From a virus, in the IMG/VR virus record IMGVR_UViG_3300030098_001309, positions 1 through 48,298 of that record: a DNA stretch of 48,298 nucleotides. One strand, written 5' to 3'. Below are positions 8,258 to 16,352 of the stretch, one piece after another. The notes under the pieces were generated by a model that saw only the letters and a program-made list of their open reading frames with translations, ran no database searches and was not told the origin of the DNA. A program made the position numbers and the translations under genes. The stretch's first letter is position 1; each line of letters starts with the position of its first letter.

Positions 8258-8298
8258 CTCTATAGACTGACCTAGCAGACAACGCCAAGACTATAGAG
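8258..8298 (+). promoter_or_regulatory. Inverted repeat in the leader of the next structural gene
   Basis: CTCTATAG at 8258-8265 and CTATAGAG at 8291-8298 form a perfect 8-bp inverted repeat with a 25-base spacer. It ends seven bases before a near-ideal AAGGAGG ribosome site of the gene at 8316. A further ACTATAG occurs at 8224-8230. It may be an operator or an mRNA leader stem-loop. No confident promoter hexamers were found in this gap. Confidence 0.5.
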
Positions 8299-8315
8299 TT
8301 TTCCAAGGAGGAAAA

Positions 8316-8822
8316 ATGGCAAAATCAACTTTCTCAGGTCCAGTTAAATCACTGTCGGGTTTTATTTCTGCGGGTAACGCTGTAGTAGTTAGTTTAACAG
8401 CCGACACTTCTTTAACTGTGGCTTCACACGCTGGTAAAGTATTAACATGTAATGATGCAGACGGTAAATTTACCTTACCTACTATTGTAGCTACTGCTCC
8501 TGGACGAGACGACGACCCGAATCAAACAAATAATTTAGGCGCGAGTTTCTTGTTTGTGGTAGAAACGGCAGCTACAGACATGGACATTCTAACAGACGGT
8601 ACAGATAAATTTGTAGGCGGTATTTACACTGGTGTTAACAACGCCACAGGTAAAACATTTATATCAGGTGCGTCTAATGATGTAGTCACGTTAAACGGTT
8701 CAACTAAGGGTGGATTAGCTGGCAGCATAATCAGGGTAACCGCTATAGCTTCAGCTAAATATGCGATAGAAGGCATAACATTAGGTTCTGGAACCTTAGT
8801 AACGCCATTTGCTGACGCTTAA
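8316..8822 (+). CDS. Beta-rich structural protein, probably virion surface
   Basis: This 168-residue protein of Gly, Ala, Thr and Val with alternating strand-like segments (GNAVVVSLTADTSLTVASHAGKVLTC, LGASFLFVVETAATDMDIL) opens with KSTFSGPVKSLSGFISAG, a start pattern seen in small structural proteins of marine podoviruses. It has a perfect AAGGAGG site. Being first after the capsid terminator and having a strong ribosome site suggests high expression. A decoration, head-fibre or tail component is plausible; nothing is diagnostic. Confidence 0.7.
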   Translation: MAKSTFSGPVKSLSGFISAGNAVVVSLTADTSLTVASHAGKVLTCNDADGKFTLPTIVATAPGRDDDPNQTNNLGASFLFVVETAATDMDILTDGTDKFVGGIYTGVNNATGKTFISGASNDVVTLNGSTKGGLAGSIIRVTAIASAKYAIEGITLGSGTLVTPFADA

Positions 8823-8835
8823 TTAGGAGTAAACC

Positions 8836-9243
8836 ATGGCTGATGCAGTAACTTCAACAACTATCGTTGATGATGATAGAAAAGCTGTCATACAGCTAAC
8901 CAACACATCTGATGGAACAGGTGAGGCGGCTGTCACTAAGATAGACGTAAGTGCTCTCGCCGCACGCAGCTCAGATGGAGCTGCGTGTACAGGTTGCAAA
9001 GTAGACAGAGTAAATTACTCAACATTCGGTATGAGTGTTAAACTTTTGTGGAACGCTACTACAAACACAATATGTTGGGATTTAAACTCTGACTACAGTG
9101 ATGATGTTGATTTTTCTTACATGGGCGGCTTGCAAAACACCGCTGCCGCCAGTGGGAAAACTGGTGACATCAAGCTAACAACTACGGGACACGCCAGCGG
9201 AGATTCTTACGTTATTGTTCTGACAGTAATTAAAGAATACTAA
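8836..9243 (+). CDS. Small beta-rich structural protein
   Basis: This 135-residue protein follows its neighbour by 13 bases. It looks like one beta-sandwich domain: VIQLTNTSDGTGEAAVTKIDVSAL, VDRVNYSTFGMSVKLLWNATTNTICWDLN, TGDIKLTTTGHASGDSYVIVLTVIKEY. Similar patterns (KxVIQLTNxSDGTGE..V.KIDVSAL and TGHxSGDSYxIxLxxxK) occur in short proteins beside head-tail adaptor genes in other phages. It is probably a virion protein of unknown position. Confidence 0.68.
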   Translation: MADAVTSTTIVDDDRKAVIQLTNTSDGTGEAAVTKIDVSALAARSSDGAACTGCKVDRVNYSTFGMSVKLLWNATTNTICWDLNSDYSDDVDFSYMGGLQNTAAASGKTGDIKLTTTGHASGDSYVIVLTVIKEY

Positions 9244-9246
9244 TTC

Positions 9247-9921
9247 ATGGCTACCTCTGGTACTAAAACATTTCAGCTAACAATAGCTGATACGATAGAG
9301 GAAGCCTATGAGTTAGCTGGTTTAGAACTCAGGACAGGATATGATGCGGAGACCGCTCGGAGGTCTTTGAATATTATGTTTGCAGACTGGTCTAACAGAG
9401 GTGTTAACCTCTGGACAATAGAGCAGGTGACCACAAACCTCACTGCAGGCACTAATAGTTATACACTGAACTCTTATGATATCGACATAGTTTCCGCAAT
9501 TATACGACAAATAGACGGATCCAACACTACAGACCTCCAGCTTACACGAATAGGTAGGACAGAATATCTAAACATACCGGATAAATCTTCTACAGGAAGA
9601 CCAAACCAGCTATTTTTAGACAGACAAACCACACCTGTTGTTAAGTTGTGGCCTACACCAGACAGCACATACACGTACAGGTTGGTTGCCAACACTATTC
9701 AAAGAATAGATGATGCATCTGCTTCTGCACAGGATCCGGAAATTCCTTCAAGGTTTATGCCTTGCATGGCCAGTGGGTTGGCCTACTACATTGCTTTAAA
9801 ACGCAACCCAGAAAAAGCAGCGATATTAAAAACCCAATACGAACAAGACTTTAAACTTGCAGCCGATGAAGATCGTAATAGAACTTCCCTACATTTTGTA
9901 CCGACTAGGAGCTATATCTAA
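9247..9921 (+). CDS. Putative head-tail adaptor (T7 gp11 / P22 gp4-like)
   Basis: The 224-residue protein begins with a helical segment, IEEAYELAGLELRTGYDAETARRSLNIMFADWSNRGVNLW, typical of adaptor proteins that bind beneath the portal: a pair of helices with Ala/Arg-rich packing and a Trp-rich turn. It is followed by beta strands (YTLNSYDIDIVSAIIRQIDG) and a C-terminal helix pair (CMASGLAYYIALKRNPEKAAILKTQYEQDFKLAADEDRNR). This resembles tail tubular A-type and gp4-type adaptors. Position downstream of the capsid genes agrees. The specific homologue cannot be fixed by eye. Confidence 0.68.
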   Translation: MATSGTKTFQLTIADTIEEAYELAGLELRTGYDAETARRSLNIMFADWSNRGVNLWTIEQVTTNLTAGTNSYTLNSYDIDIVSAIIRQIDGSNTTDLQLTRIGRTEYLNIPDKSSTGRPNQLFLDRQTTPVVKLWPTPDSTYTYRLVANTIQRIDDASASAQDPEIPSRFMPCMASGLAYYIALKRNPEKAAILKTQYEQDFKLAADEDRNRTSLHFVPTRSYI

Positions 9922-10283
9922 TGGCTTATGCGGTCGGAAAATACTCCCAAGCTCAATGCGATAGATGCGGATTTGTCTATAAGTATTTAGAAATGAAAAT
10001 GGAGTGGAACGGGCTAAAGGTTTGCCCGGACTGTTACGAACCTAAACAGCCACAACTTCAACCAGCTAATGTACCTGCAGATCCCGAGGCTTTAAAACAA
10101 CCTCGACCCACAGAATCTGCCCCGACTGCGGGGTACGGAATTGTAAGGTCTGGAAACACTAAAAACGCTGATGGTGTTACAGGACTTTCTATGGATATAG
10201 CCCATAATGATGTTATAGGTTCTAGTTTCTATATGGAAGAAGTGACAGGTAGCGTCGGCACTGTTACAGTAACGATAGGCTGA
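9921..10283 (+). CDS. Zinc-ribbon protein in the head-tail module
   Basis: A 120-residue protein whose N-terminal part carries two CxxC knuckles, Cys13/Cys16 and Cys35/Cys38, separated by 18 residues with an aromatic strand between, a classic zinc ribbon. A proline-rich linker (about 41-65) leads to a Gly/Val-rich C-terminal beta segment ending VTGSVGTVTVTIG. The gene overlaps its neighbour upstream by one base (TAATG) and sits between two adaptor-like genes. The zinc ribbon could be a structural brace in the neck or a regulator. The function is unknown. Confidence 0.7.
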   Translation: MAYAVGKYSQAQCDRCGFVYKYLEMKMEWNGLKVCPDCYEPKQPQLQPANVPADPEALKQPRPTESAPTAGYGIVRSGNTKNADGVTGLSMDIAHNDVIGSSFYMEEVTGSVGTVTVTIG

Positions 10284-10287
10284 TCAG

Positions 10288-10938
10288 ATGAGTTGGACAT
10301 ATTCTTCATTAAAAACTGCAATACAAGATTATTCTGAGTCTACGGAGTCGACTTTTGTTACACACTTAGATGACTTCATAAAAACATCAGAAGAACGTAT
10401 TTTAAAAAGCGTACAACTAGACGACTTTATAAAAAACGTAACAGGCACAGCGACAGCTAGTTCTGCATATTTAGGAGCACCCACTGACTTCCTATCCCCC
10501 TTTAGTTTAGCCGTTATAGATAGCAGTTCTAACTATAACTACCTATTACTGAAGCACCCAAGTTTTATTCGGGATTACACACCCGCATCCGCTACAACAG
10601 GGACACCAAAGTATTACGCCGAGTTCGACGAAAATACTTTTATATTGGCTCCTACGCCAAATTCAAACTACACTTTTGAGTTACATTATTTTTATAGGCC
10701 ATCATCCCTTACTTCGGCAGGTGATTCCGGTACAACTTGGTTGTCGACTAACGCTCCTAATGCTTTACTGTATGGTGCTTTAGTAGAAGCCATGATGTAT
10801 CTAAAAAACTATGAGACATCACCGATCTATGAGACAAGATTTCAAGAAGCGTTAGCTTCGATGAAAAATCTTGGGGAAGGTAAATCCACCCGAGATCAAT
10901 ATAGATATGACCAAGTAAGGAGAACACCACAGGCATGA
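10288..10938 (+). CDS. Putative adaptor/tail tube protein
   Basis: The 216-residue protein begins SWTYSSLKTAIQDYSES...FVTHLDDFIKTSEERILKSVQLDDF, a helical N-terminus common in podovirus adaptor proteins. It continues with beta segments (YLLLKHPSFIRDYTP, TPKYYAEFDENTFILAPTPNSNYTFELHYFYRP) and ends with the helix NALLYGALVEAMMYLKNYETSPIYETRFQEALASM. The second half closely matches the usual layout of tail-tube/adaptor proteins. With the similar gene at 9247, this gives two candidate neck proteins. The stop overlaps the next ATG. Confidence 0.68.
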   Translation: MSWTYSSLKTAIQDYSESTESTFVTHLDDFIKTSEERILKSVQLDDFIKNVTGTATASSAYLGAPTDFLSPFSLAVIDSSSNYNYLLLKHPSFIRDYTPASATTGTPKYYAEFDENTFILAPTPNSNYTFELHYFYRPSSLTSAGDSGTTWLSTNAPNALLYGALVEAMMYLKNYETSPIYETRFQEALASMKNLGEGKSTRDQYRYDQVRRTPQA

Positions 10939-11672
10939 GAATAGAAAAACTTGACGGGGCGAATATCGCCATCGTCGCTATGGGTGAGAGTCAACTCGAT
11001 TACCACTTAGCGATATCCCACGGAAACGAATTTGATGAAGTCTGGGCAATCAATGCTATGGCAGGCATTGCTAGACAAGTAGATCGAACCTTTATGTTAG
11101 ATCCAGCTAGTCGTTTTCTTGACACAGATGACGCAGGAAGCCAGACTAAATTGATGAGAAAAGTGTTGAAAACTCATCCTGGCCCAATCTATACATGTGA
11201 GTTAGACGAACGATGTGAAAATTTGGTTGAGTTTCCTCTCTTAGAGGTTGTGGAAGCTACTGGAAGTTCTTATTTAAACAACACTGTTTGTTTTGCTATT
11301 GCTTATGCTATGTATAACAAAGTTGGCAGAATAAACATGTTTGGCGTAGATTTTACATATAAAGGTAATCTGCATTTTGCAGAGGCAGGACGAGCATGTG
11401 TTGAGTTCTGGCTTTCTAAGTGTATAACTTCTGGGATAGTTGTGAGCGTCGCCCCTAGGTCTGGGTTGCTTGACACTGACGTTCCCATACAAGATAAAAT
11501 CTACGGGTATCATAGATTGAATAACCCTCCGATGATTTTACTCAACCCTGAAACGAATGAGTTCTATAAAACAGGGTTTATAGAATACAACGAAGCAATA
11601 GAACAGGAAAATCGAAAAACAGCAGAATTAGTACCCATCTTGAGCACACCCCCAGAAGCGAAAAGGTACTAG
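10935..11672 (+). CDS. Rossmann-like protein resembling DUF115/MptE or GT42 sialyltransferase fold
   Basis: The 245-residue protein starts with NIAIVAMGESQLDYHLA, a nucleotide-binding-like strand-glycine turn. It then has EFDEVWAINAMAGIARQVDRTFMLDP and, at about residues 112-140, SSYLNNTVCFAIAYAMYNKVGRINMFGVDFTYKG. A first strand ending in a Gly/Ser loop, followed later by an S/N..A..iA...G...I.xxGxDF motif, is the signature of the DUF115/MptE-like and CstII-type sialyltransferase group. The exact reaction is unknown. Its ATG overlaps the adaptor stop (ATGA), so it is made with neck and tail proteins. A virion or host surface sugar target is possible. Confidence 0.55.
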   Translation: MRIEKLDGANIAIVAMGESQLDYHLAISHGNEFDEVWAINAMAGIARQVDRTFMLDPASRFLDTDDAGSQTKLMRKVLKTHPGPIYTCELDERCENLVEFPLLEVVEATGSSYLNNTVCFAIAYAMYNKVGRINMFGVDFTYKGNLHFAEAGRACVEFWLSKCITSGIVVSVAPRSGLLDTDVPIQDKIYGYHRLNNPPMILLNPETNEFYKTGFIEYNEAIEQENRKTAELVPILSTPPEAKRY

Positions 11673-11673
11673 T

Positions 11674-11967
11674 ATGATAGAAATAGACACTGTGAGCAGC
11701 ATCGGAAGCGTTATGGTGGATACACAACAAAACCGAGGCCACCCACCAGAATACTGGGCAGAAAGAGCAACAGACAGAATTTGTGGTATTTCAGAAAATG
11801 CTGAGGGCCATGTGAGACAACAGGCTCAAGCCTTCCGAGTAGCTATTTATTCGACAATACTTTATTATATCAAAGAGAGCATCAATAGTGAGCGATGCAC
11901 TATGCGGAATATCCTGACTCGTCAGGGCCATGAGGATTTAGCTAAAATATTAACGGAGTTAAAATAG
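11674..11967 (+). CDS. Small conserved phage protein of unknown function
   Basis: A 97-residue mainly helical protein containing RGHPPEYWAERATDRICGISENAEGHVRQQAQAF, a phrase I associate with short unannotated proteins in many podoviruses near tail genes. The second half (VAIYSTILYYIKESINSERCTMRNILTRQGHEDLAKIL) is amphipathic helix. It abuts the genes on both sides. It may be an assembly factor or minor structural protein. Confidence 0.72.
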   Translation: MIEIDTVSSIGSVMVDTQQNRGHPPEYWAERATDRICGISENAEGHVRQQAQAFRVAIYSTILYYIKESINSERCTMRNILTRQGHEDLAKILTELK

Positions 11968-12396
11968 ATGGCCATTACATCAACATTAACAACCAGCTTT
12001 AAGAAAGAGCTATTAGAAGCAGTGCATAACTTTAAAAACTCAGGTGGAGATACCTTTAAATTAGCACTGTACACTAGTTCTGCTACTATGGGAGCAGCCA
12101 CAACAGCGTACGCTACCACTAACCAAGTTACCGGAACCAACTATACAGCTGGTGGTGGAACTTTGACTAGAGTAGACCCAACTAGTTCAGGAACAACTGG
12201 GTTCACAGATTTTTCTGATCTTACGTTTGGTACAGCTACAGTTACGGCCAGAGGATGTTTGATATACAACAGCACTGATTCAAATAAGTCGGTAGCAACA
12301 ATTGATTTTGGTGGAGATAAAACCTCTACAGCTGGAGACTTTACAATAGTTTTTCCTGCCGCTGCAGCTAGTACAGCTATCATACGAATAGCCTGA
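11968..12396 (+). CDS. Conserved tail/structural protein
   Basis: This 142-residue protein starts directly at the previous stop. Its pattern, TSFKKELLEAVHNFKNSGGDTFKLALYTSSATMGAATTAY...NQVTGTNYTAGG..L, then LTFGTATVTARGCLIYNST...VATIDFGGDKTSTAGDFTIVFP, matches a compact beta-sandwich family found before tail fibre genes in many phages and usually annotated only as a structural protein. It probably forms part of the tail or fibre base. The confidence is for being a virion protein; its position there is unknown. Confidence 0.78.
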   Translation: MAITSTLTTSFKKELLEAVHNFKNSGGDTFKLALYTSSATMGAATTAYATTNQVTGTNYTAGGGTLTRVDPTSSGTTGFTDFSDLTFGTATVTARGCLIYNSTDSNKSVATIDFGGDKTSTAGDFTIVFPAAAASTAIIRIA

Positions 12397-12405
12397 GGTT
12401 AGCCT

Positions 12406-13167
12406 ATGGCTAGTATAACTGGTTGGGGCCGAGGAACATGGGGCTCTGACACTTGGGGTGAGCCTAACCCTGTAACACTCACTGGGCAATCAGCCACTGG
12501 AGCTGTTGGCTCTGTTACCTTCATTCTTGAAAACAATGTATCTGTAACAGGAGTATCTGCTACAGGTGCGGTCGGAACCCCTACGTTTGACGCTGCCGCT
12601 AACATAACCCCAACAGGACAGTCTGGAACCTCAGCTCTAGGAACAATATCAACTTCAGCTGCCGCTAACATAACCCCAACAGGTCAAGCAGGTACAGGTG
12701 CGGTAGGCACTCCCACGTTTGACGCTGCCGCTAACGTAACCCCAACAGGTCAAGCAGGTACAGCAGGTGCCCCAACAGCTGGGGTAAATGGTCAAGCGAT
12801 AGCCGTTTTGCCAACTATGGTCGGGACAGTCGGTACAGTCGGTGTGGATGTTGATGGTGAGGCTAATGTTCCAGTCACATTATCCGCTGCTACAGGTGCG
12901 GTAGGAACGCTCACCTTTATATTCGGTATTGATGTCCACCTAACAGGACAATTAGCAACAGGAAGCGTTGGTACAGTTACGTTTGACGCTGCCGCTAATG
13001 TTTCTTTGACGGGGGTATCAGGAACAGCAGGGGAACCGACGATCAATGTATGGGGGTTAATTGATGATAGTCAAGACCCAAGTTGGTCGGCAGTTAACGA
13101 TAGTCAAGACCCAAGTTGGACAGCTGTGAGCGATAGTCAAGACCCAGCCTGGGAAGATGTCGCTTAA
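12406..13167 (+). CDS. Repetitive beta-strand tail protein
   Basis: The 253-residue protein starts with a GWGRGTWGSDTWGEP motif, then carries about eight imperfect repeats of roughly 20-27 residues around (T/V)GQSATGAVGTPTFDAAANV. It ends with three 11-residue repeats of the type DSQDPSWSAVN. Such Gly/Thr/Val repeats usually form extended beta structure in fibres or spikes. The GTWG motif is shared with the nozzle protein at 20235 and the fibre at 13218, which hints at a common interface. The DNA repeats are nearly identical, so the length may vary between relatives. Confidence 0.75.
   Translation: MASITGWGRGTWGSDTWGEPNPVTLTGQSATGAVGSVTFILENNVSVTGVSATGAVGTPTFDAAANITPTGQSGTSALGTISTSAAANITPTGQAGTGAVGTPTFDAAANVTPTGQAGTAGAPTAGVNGQAIAVLPTMVGTVGTVGVDVDGEANVPVTLSAATGAVGTLTFIFGIDVHLTGQLATGSVGTVTFDAAANVSLTGVSGTAGEPTINVWGLIDDSQDPSWSAVNDSQDPSWTAVSDSQDPAWEDVA
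12580..13010 (+). repeat. Near-identical in-gene DNA repeats (ACGTTTGACGCTGCCGCTAA unit)
   Basis: The block ACGTTTGACGCTGCCGCTAA recurs near 12583, 12715 and 12979, with flanking ACCCCAACAGG also repeated. Synonymous positions are mostly conserved, so these are recent duplications or are kept alike by recombination. They encode the DAAAN repeat of the surrounding protein. Confidence 0.7.
13066..13152 (+). repeat. Three 33-base tandem repeats encoding DSQDPSW units
   Basis: GATAGTCAAGACCCA starts at 13066, 13099 and 13132, a period of exactly 33 bases or 11 residues. The first two copies continue AGTTGG and the third AGCCTGG. The array ends the repetitive tail protein and encodes a short acidic, Trp-bearing tail repeat. 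Confidence 0.85.
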
Positions 13168-13192
13168 CTATAAATGAAAAAAGTATTATAAT
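13164..13192 (+). promoter_or_regulatory. Sigma70-like promoter before the tail fibre gene
   Basis: TTAACT (13164-13169) and a perfect TATAAT (13187-13192) are separated by 17 bases, the ideal spacing, in the 50-base gap before the fibre gene. The -35 matches four of six consensus bases. It would give the fibre and downstream genes their own host-polymerase promoter. Confidence 0.6.
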
Positions 13193-13217
13193 CAATAGAT
13201 AGCAGAGGATTATAGAT

Positions 13218-15998
13218 ATGGCCAGCACATATGTAAATGATTTACGGCTCAACGAGATGGCTACCGGAGATGGTAGCGGTACGTGGGGCACAACAACGAA
13301 CACAAATTTGGAGCTAATCGCTGAAAAATTTGGGACAGGAAGCGAGGCTCTTTCGGACGCTAGTACAGCAACCATCACGATGGCTGACGGTGCTAGTGAT
13401 GCATTTCGCTCTTTGGCCCTTACTCTGACAGGATCTCTCTCACAAGCTTGTACAGTCACGTTAGCTCCAAATACTCTTTCTAACGTATGGGTGGTTCAGA
13501 ACTCCGCTGGTAACACAGTTACACTAAGCCAAGGCACAGGCGCAAATGTAGTTATACCAAACGGCGGTATCCGCATGGTGGCTACTGACGGTGCTGGCTC
13601 TGGAGCAGCGGTTACAGATGTACTTGATGTATTAGGCGGTACGGGCAACGTAGGGCTTGGTAGCGGTGCGTTTGGTACAGGGCTTACCACAGGTACAGAT
13701 AATGTAGCAATAGGTGACTCTGCGGGTGATGCATTAACTAGTGGATCTCACAATACGTTTGTCGGTGATAACGCTGGCAGTGCTACAACTACTGCAAGTA
13801 ACAACACGGCAATAGGAGCGGATGCTCTTTTAGTTAACACTACGGGGTCGGGAAATGTTGCAGTTGGCTATCTTGCTGCGGATGCGAATACGACAGCTAG
13901 TGGTAATACGGCTGTAGGGGGTTGGGCTTTAAGCACCAACACAACAGGAGCTAACAACACCGCCATCGGTAGTACCGCTCTTTTTGATAACACAACAGGA
14001 GCTAACAACACCGCACTTGGGTACGAAGCTCTCGCAAATAACACTACTGCAAATTACAATGTTGGTTTAGGTAATTATACGCTTCATACCAACACCACAG
14101 CGTCAAACAACACCGCTGTCGGATATGTGGCAATGTACGCCAACACCACAGGCAGCTCTAACACCGCAGTTGGTTATGCAGCGTTGGACGCGAACACCAC
14201 AGGCACAGAAAATGTTGCTGTTGGAAAAGACGCTCTAACTGCCGCTACTACTGGAAACTACAACACAGCAGTTGGCGCACTTTCATTAGATGCCAATACC
14301 ACCGCTTCAGATAACACCGCATTTGGGTATGCTTCGATGACCTCGAATACCACAGGTGCTGCAAATACGGCTGTGGGCAGAGATGTGATGAATGCTAATA
14401 CCACAGGAAATTACAATGTCGCTTTAGGTGCTTATGCCTTAGACGCTAACACTACCGCATCAAACAATACAGCCATGGGGTATCAGGCTTTAACGGCCAA
14501 CACTACGGGTGCTGGGAATGTAGGGGTTGGTGTGGGCGCATTAGGGGCTAACACTACAGCGGCAGATAATACGGCTGTCGGAACTAACGCTTTGTTAGAT
14601 GTTACCACTGGGTCAAATAACACTGCGGTGGGAACAAGTGCATTAAAAGAAAATACAGGAGCTTATAACACGGCTGTTGGTCGTGGTGCTGCCCAAAACA
14701 ACACATCAGGTGAAAGAAATGTAGCCGTTGGATATGACGCTTTAAACGATAACACCACCGGAAACTACAATATCGCTATCGGCGATAGAGCGTTAGATGC
14801 AAACAGTACTGGTTCTGAAAACGTAGCTATTGGAGCAAGTGCGTTAGGAGCAAACACGACAGCTAGTAGTAATGTTGCAATTGGCAACAACGCCTTACTA
14901 GTCAATACGACAGGTTACCAAAATACTGCAATTGGATCTGGTTCATTAGATGCGTGTACTACAGGTGCTTTTAATATTGCAGTTGGGGGTGGAACTTTAA
15001 GTGCTACTACAACTGCAAACTATAACACTGCGGTGGGATATGCTGCTGGAAATGCGTTAACGGGAAGCCAACAGAATACTCTAGTGGGTTATTACACTGC
15101 GGTAGTTTGTACTACTGGAGCCAATAACAGCACCTTGGGGGCATACACTTTAGATGCAGCAAACTCTGATTACAATATTGCAATAGGCTCTTATGCTACG
15201 TCAAACGCTACAACAGGCCACTCTAATACGGTGGTTGGGTATGCTGCTGGTGATGCGATCACAACGGCTGCTTACAACTGCTATATCGGAAGAGATGCAG
15301 GCACCTCTTCAACGACAGGAGAAGCTAATACGTTTGTAGGTGGTTATTTAACTGGTGGGGGTGTTACTACAGGAAGCAATAATGTGTTTGTTGGATATGC
15401 TGCTGGGTATAACAATGTAACTTCGTCAACAGGTGGCAGTAATGTGCTAGTTGGGGGTAACGCTCATTGCACCAACGCAACTACATCAAATTCTGTAGTG
15501 CTTGGGGCAGACTGTTTAGGCGTTGGTGGGGATGGTTATGTGACTATAGGAATTGATGGTTCTGGAGGCAGTGACACTACTGACAGGATTTATAATCAAT
15601 ACACAGCTAACGCAACTTGGACGCATAGCTCTGACGAAAGATTTAAAAAAGAAATAGAAACCAACGAAGATTGTGGTTTAGATTTCATAAACGATTTAAG
15701 AACAGTTACCTATAAATGGAGAGCTGGGTCTGAGCTTGATCCTTCGCTGCCATCATACAACCCTGACAGAACGGAGCCTCGTTACAAAGATCGTTTGTAT
15801 GGAATGATTGCTCAAGAAGTTAAAGCTGCTTTAGATAAGCACAATATAAAAGACTTTACAGGTTGGCATGAATCAACAGAAGGCAATCAAGGTATATCTG
15901 AATCAATGTTTGTTTTTCCATTGATAAATGCGGTTCAAGAATTATCTGCCAAGGTGGATGATTTGACCGAAAAACTTGATAAATGTAATTGCGAATAG
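13218..15998 (+). CDS. Tail fibre: YadA-head-like repeats plus S74 self-cleaving chaperone
   Basis: This 926-residue protein is the probable receptor-binding fibre. Residues about 1-140 are an attachment domain (LRLNEMATGDGSGTWGTTTNTNLELI). Residues about 145-790 hold dozens of 15-25-residue repeats of the type NTAVGYxALxANTTGxxN, as in trimeric autotransporter (YadA) heads and left-handed beta-rolls. The last roughly 120 residues are a peptidase S74 intramolecular chaperone: HSSDERFKKEI with likely cleavage before Ser805, DFINDLRTVTYKWR, YGMIAQEVKAAL and a final coiled coil QELSAKVDDLTEKLDK. Such chaperones trimerise the fibre and then release themselves. The promoter at 13164 may drive it. 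Confidence 0.93.
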   Translation: MASTYVNDLRLNEMATGDGSGTWGTTTNTNLELIAEKFGTGSEALSDASTATITMADGASDAFRSLALTLTGSLSQACTVTLAPNTLSNVWVVQNSAGNTVTLSQGTGANVVIPNGGIRMVATDGAGSGAAVTDVLDVLGGTGNVGLGSGAFGTGLTTGTDNVAIGDSAGDALTSGSHNTFVGDNAGSATTTASNNTAIGADALLVNTTGSGNVAVGYLAADANTTASGNTAVGGWALSTNTTGANNTAIGSTALFDNTTGANNTALGYEALANNTTANYNVGLGNYTLHTNTTASNNTAVGYVAMYANTTGSSNTAVGYAALDANTTGTENVAVGKDALTAATTGNYNTAVGALSLDANTTASDNTAFGYASMTSNTTGAANTAVGRDVMNANTTGNYNVALGAYALDANTTASNNTAMGYQALTANTTGAGNVGVGVGALGANTTAADNTAVGTNALLDVTTGSNNTAVGTSALKENTGAYNTAVGRGAAQNNTSGERNVAVGYDALNDNTTGNYNIAIGDRALDANSTGSENVAIGASALGANTTASSNVAIGNNALLVNTTGYQNTAIGSGSLDACTTGAFNIAVGGGTLSATTTANYNTAVGYAAGNALTGSQQNTLVGYYTAVVCTTGANNSTLGAYTLDAANSDYNIAIGSYATSNATTGHSNTVVGYAAGDAITTAAYNCYIGRDAGTSSTTGEANTFVGGYLTGGGVTTGSNNVFVGYAAGYNNVTSSTGGSNVLVGGNAHCTNATTSNSVVLGADCLGVGGDGYVTIGIDGSGGSDTTDRIYNQYTANATWTHSSDERFKKEIETNEDCGLDFINDLRTVTYKWRAGSELDPSLPSYNPDRTEPRYKDRLYGMIAQEVKAALDKHNIKDFTGWHESTEGNQGISESMFVFPLINAVQELSAKVDDLTEKLDKCNCE

Positions 15999-16010
15999 GA
16001 GACAACAGCA

Positions 16011-16352
16011 ATGGCAGTTAAGAAAACTTTAATAGGAGCCATTCCATCTTCCAAAGATGGCAAGGTAGTTCGCTGGGATGTTCGGATGAAGTACGAACAA
16101 GGCACTGAGGGCCAAGCGGATTACTATACTAATGACAAGAACGCAACAATTGACGCTACTATAGATCACCCAGATGGTTCAACCGTAACTAACTTTACTG
16201 CTAAAGCAGAAAAAGATTGGTCTAAAGCGGATATTGAAGCTATTTGCCCAACAGCTAAATGGGATGCAGTATTTGCTAGCCAATACGATTCAGTAATTAC
16301 GAACCCAACTGTTAATCCTGAAGCTAATACCGAGTTTGTAATACCGAGTTAA
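16011..16352 (+). CDS. Small protein downstream of fibre, unknown function
   Basis: This 113-residue single-domain protein (SSKDGKVVRWDVRMKYEQGTEGQADYYTNDKNATIDATID, KAEKDWSKADIEAICPTAKWDAVFASQYDS) lies 12 bases after the fibre gene, where fibre assembly chaperones often sit. No match to a known chaperone is evident. It has no membrane segment or signal. Its stop overlaps the oxygenase ATG by one base (TAATG). Confidence 0.65.
   Translation: MAVKKTLIGAIPSSKDGKVVRWDVRMKYEQGTEGQADYYTNDKNATIDATIDHPDGSTVTNFTAKAEKDWSKADIEAICPTAKWDAVFASQYDSVITNPTVNPEANTEFVIPS

Noticed and set aside
13700-15500. Possible CRISPR-like or tandem-repeat array
   Set aside because: The repeats are degenerate, in frame and encode the NTAVG protein repeats of the fibre. 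There are no constant repeats with unique spacers.
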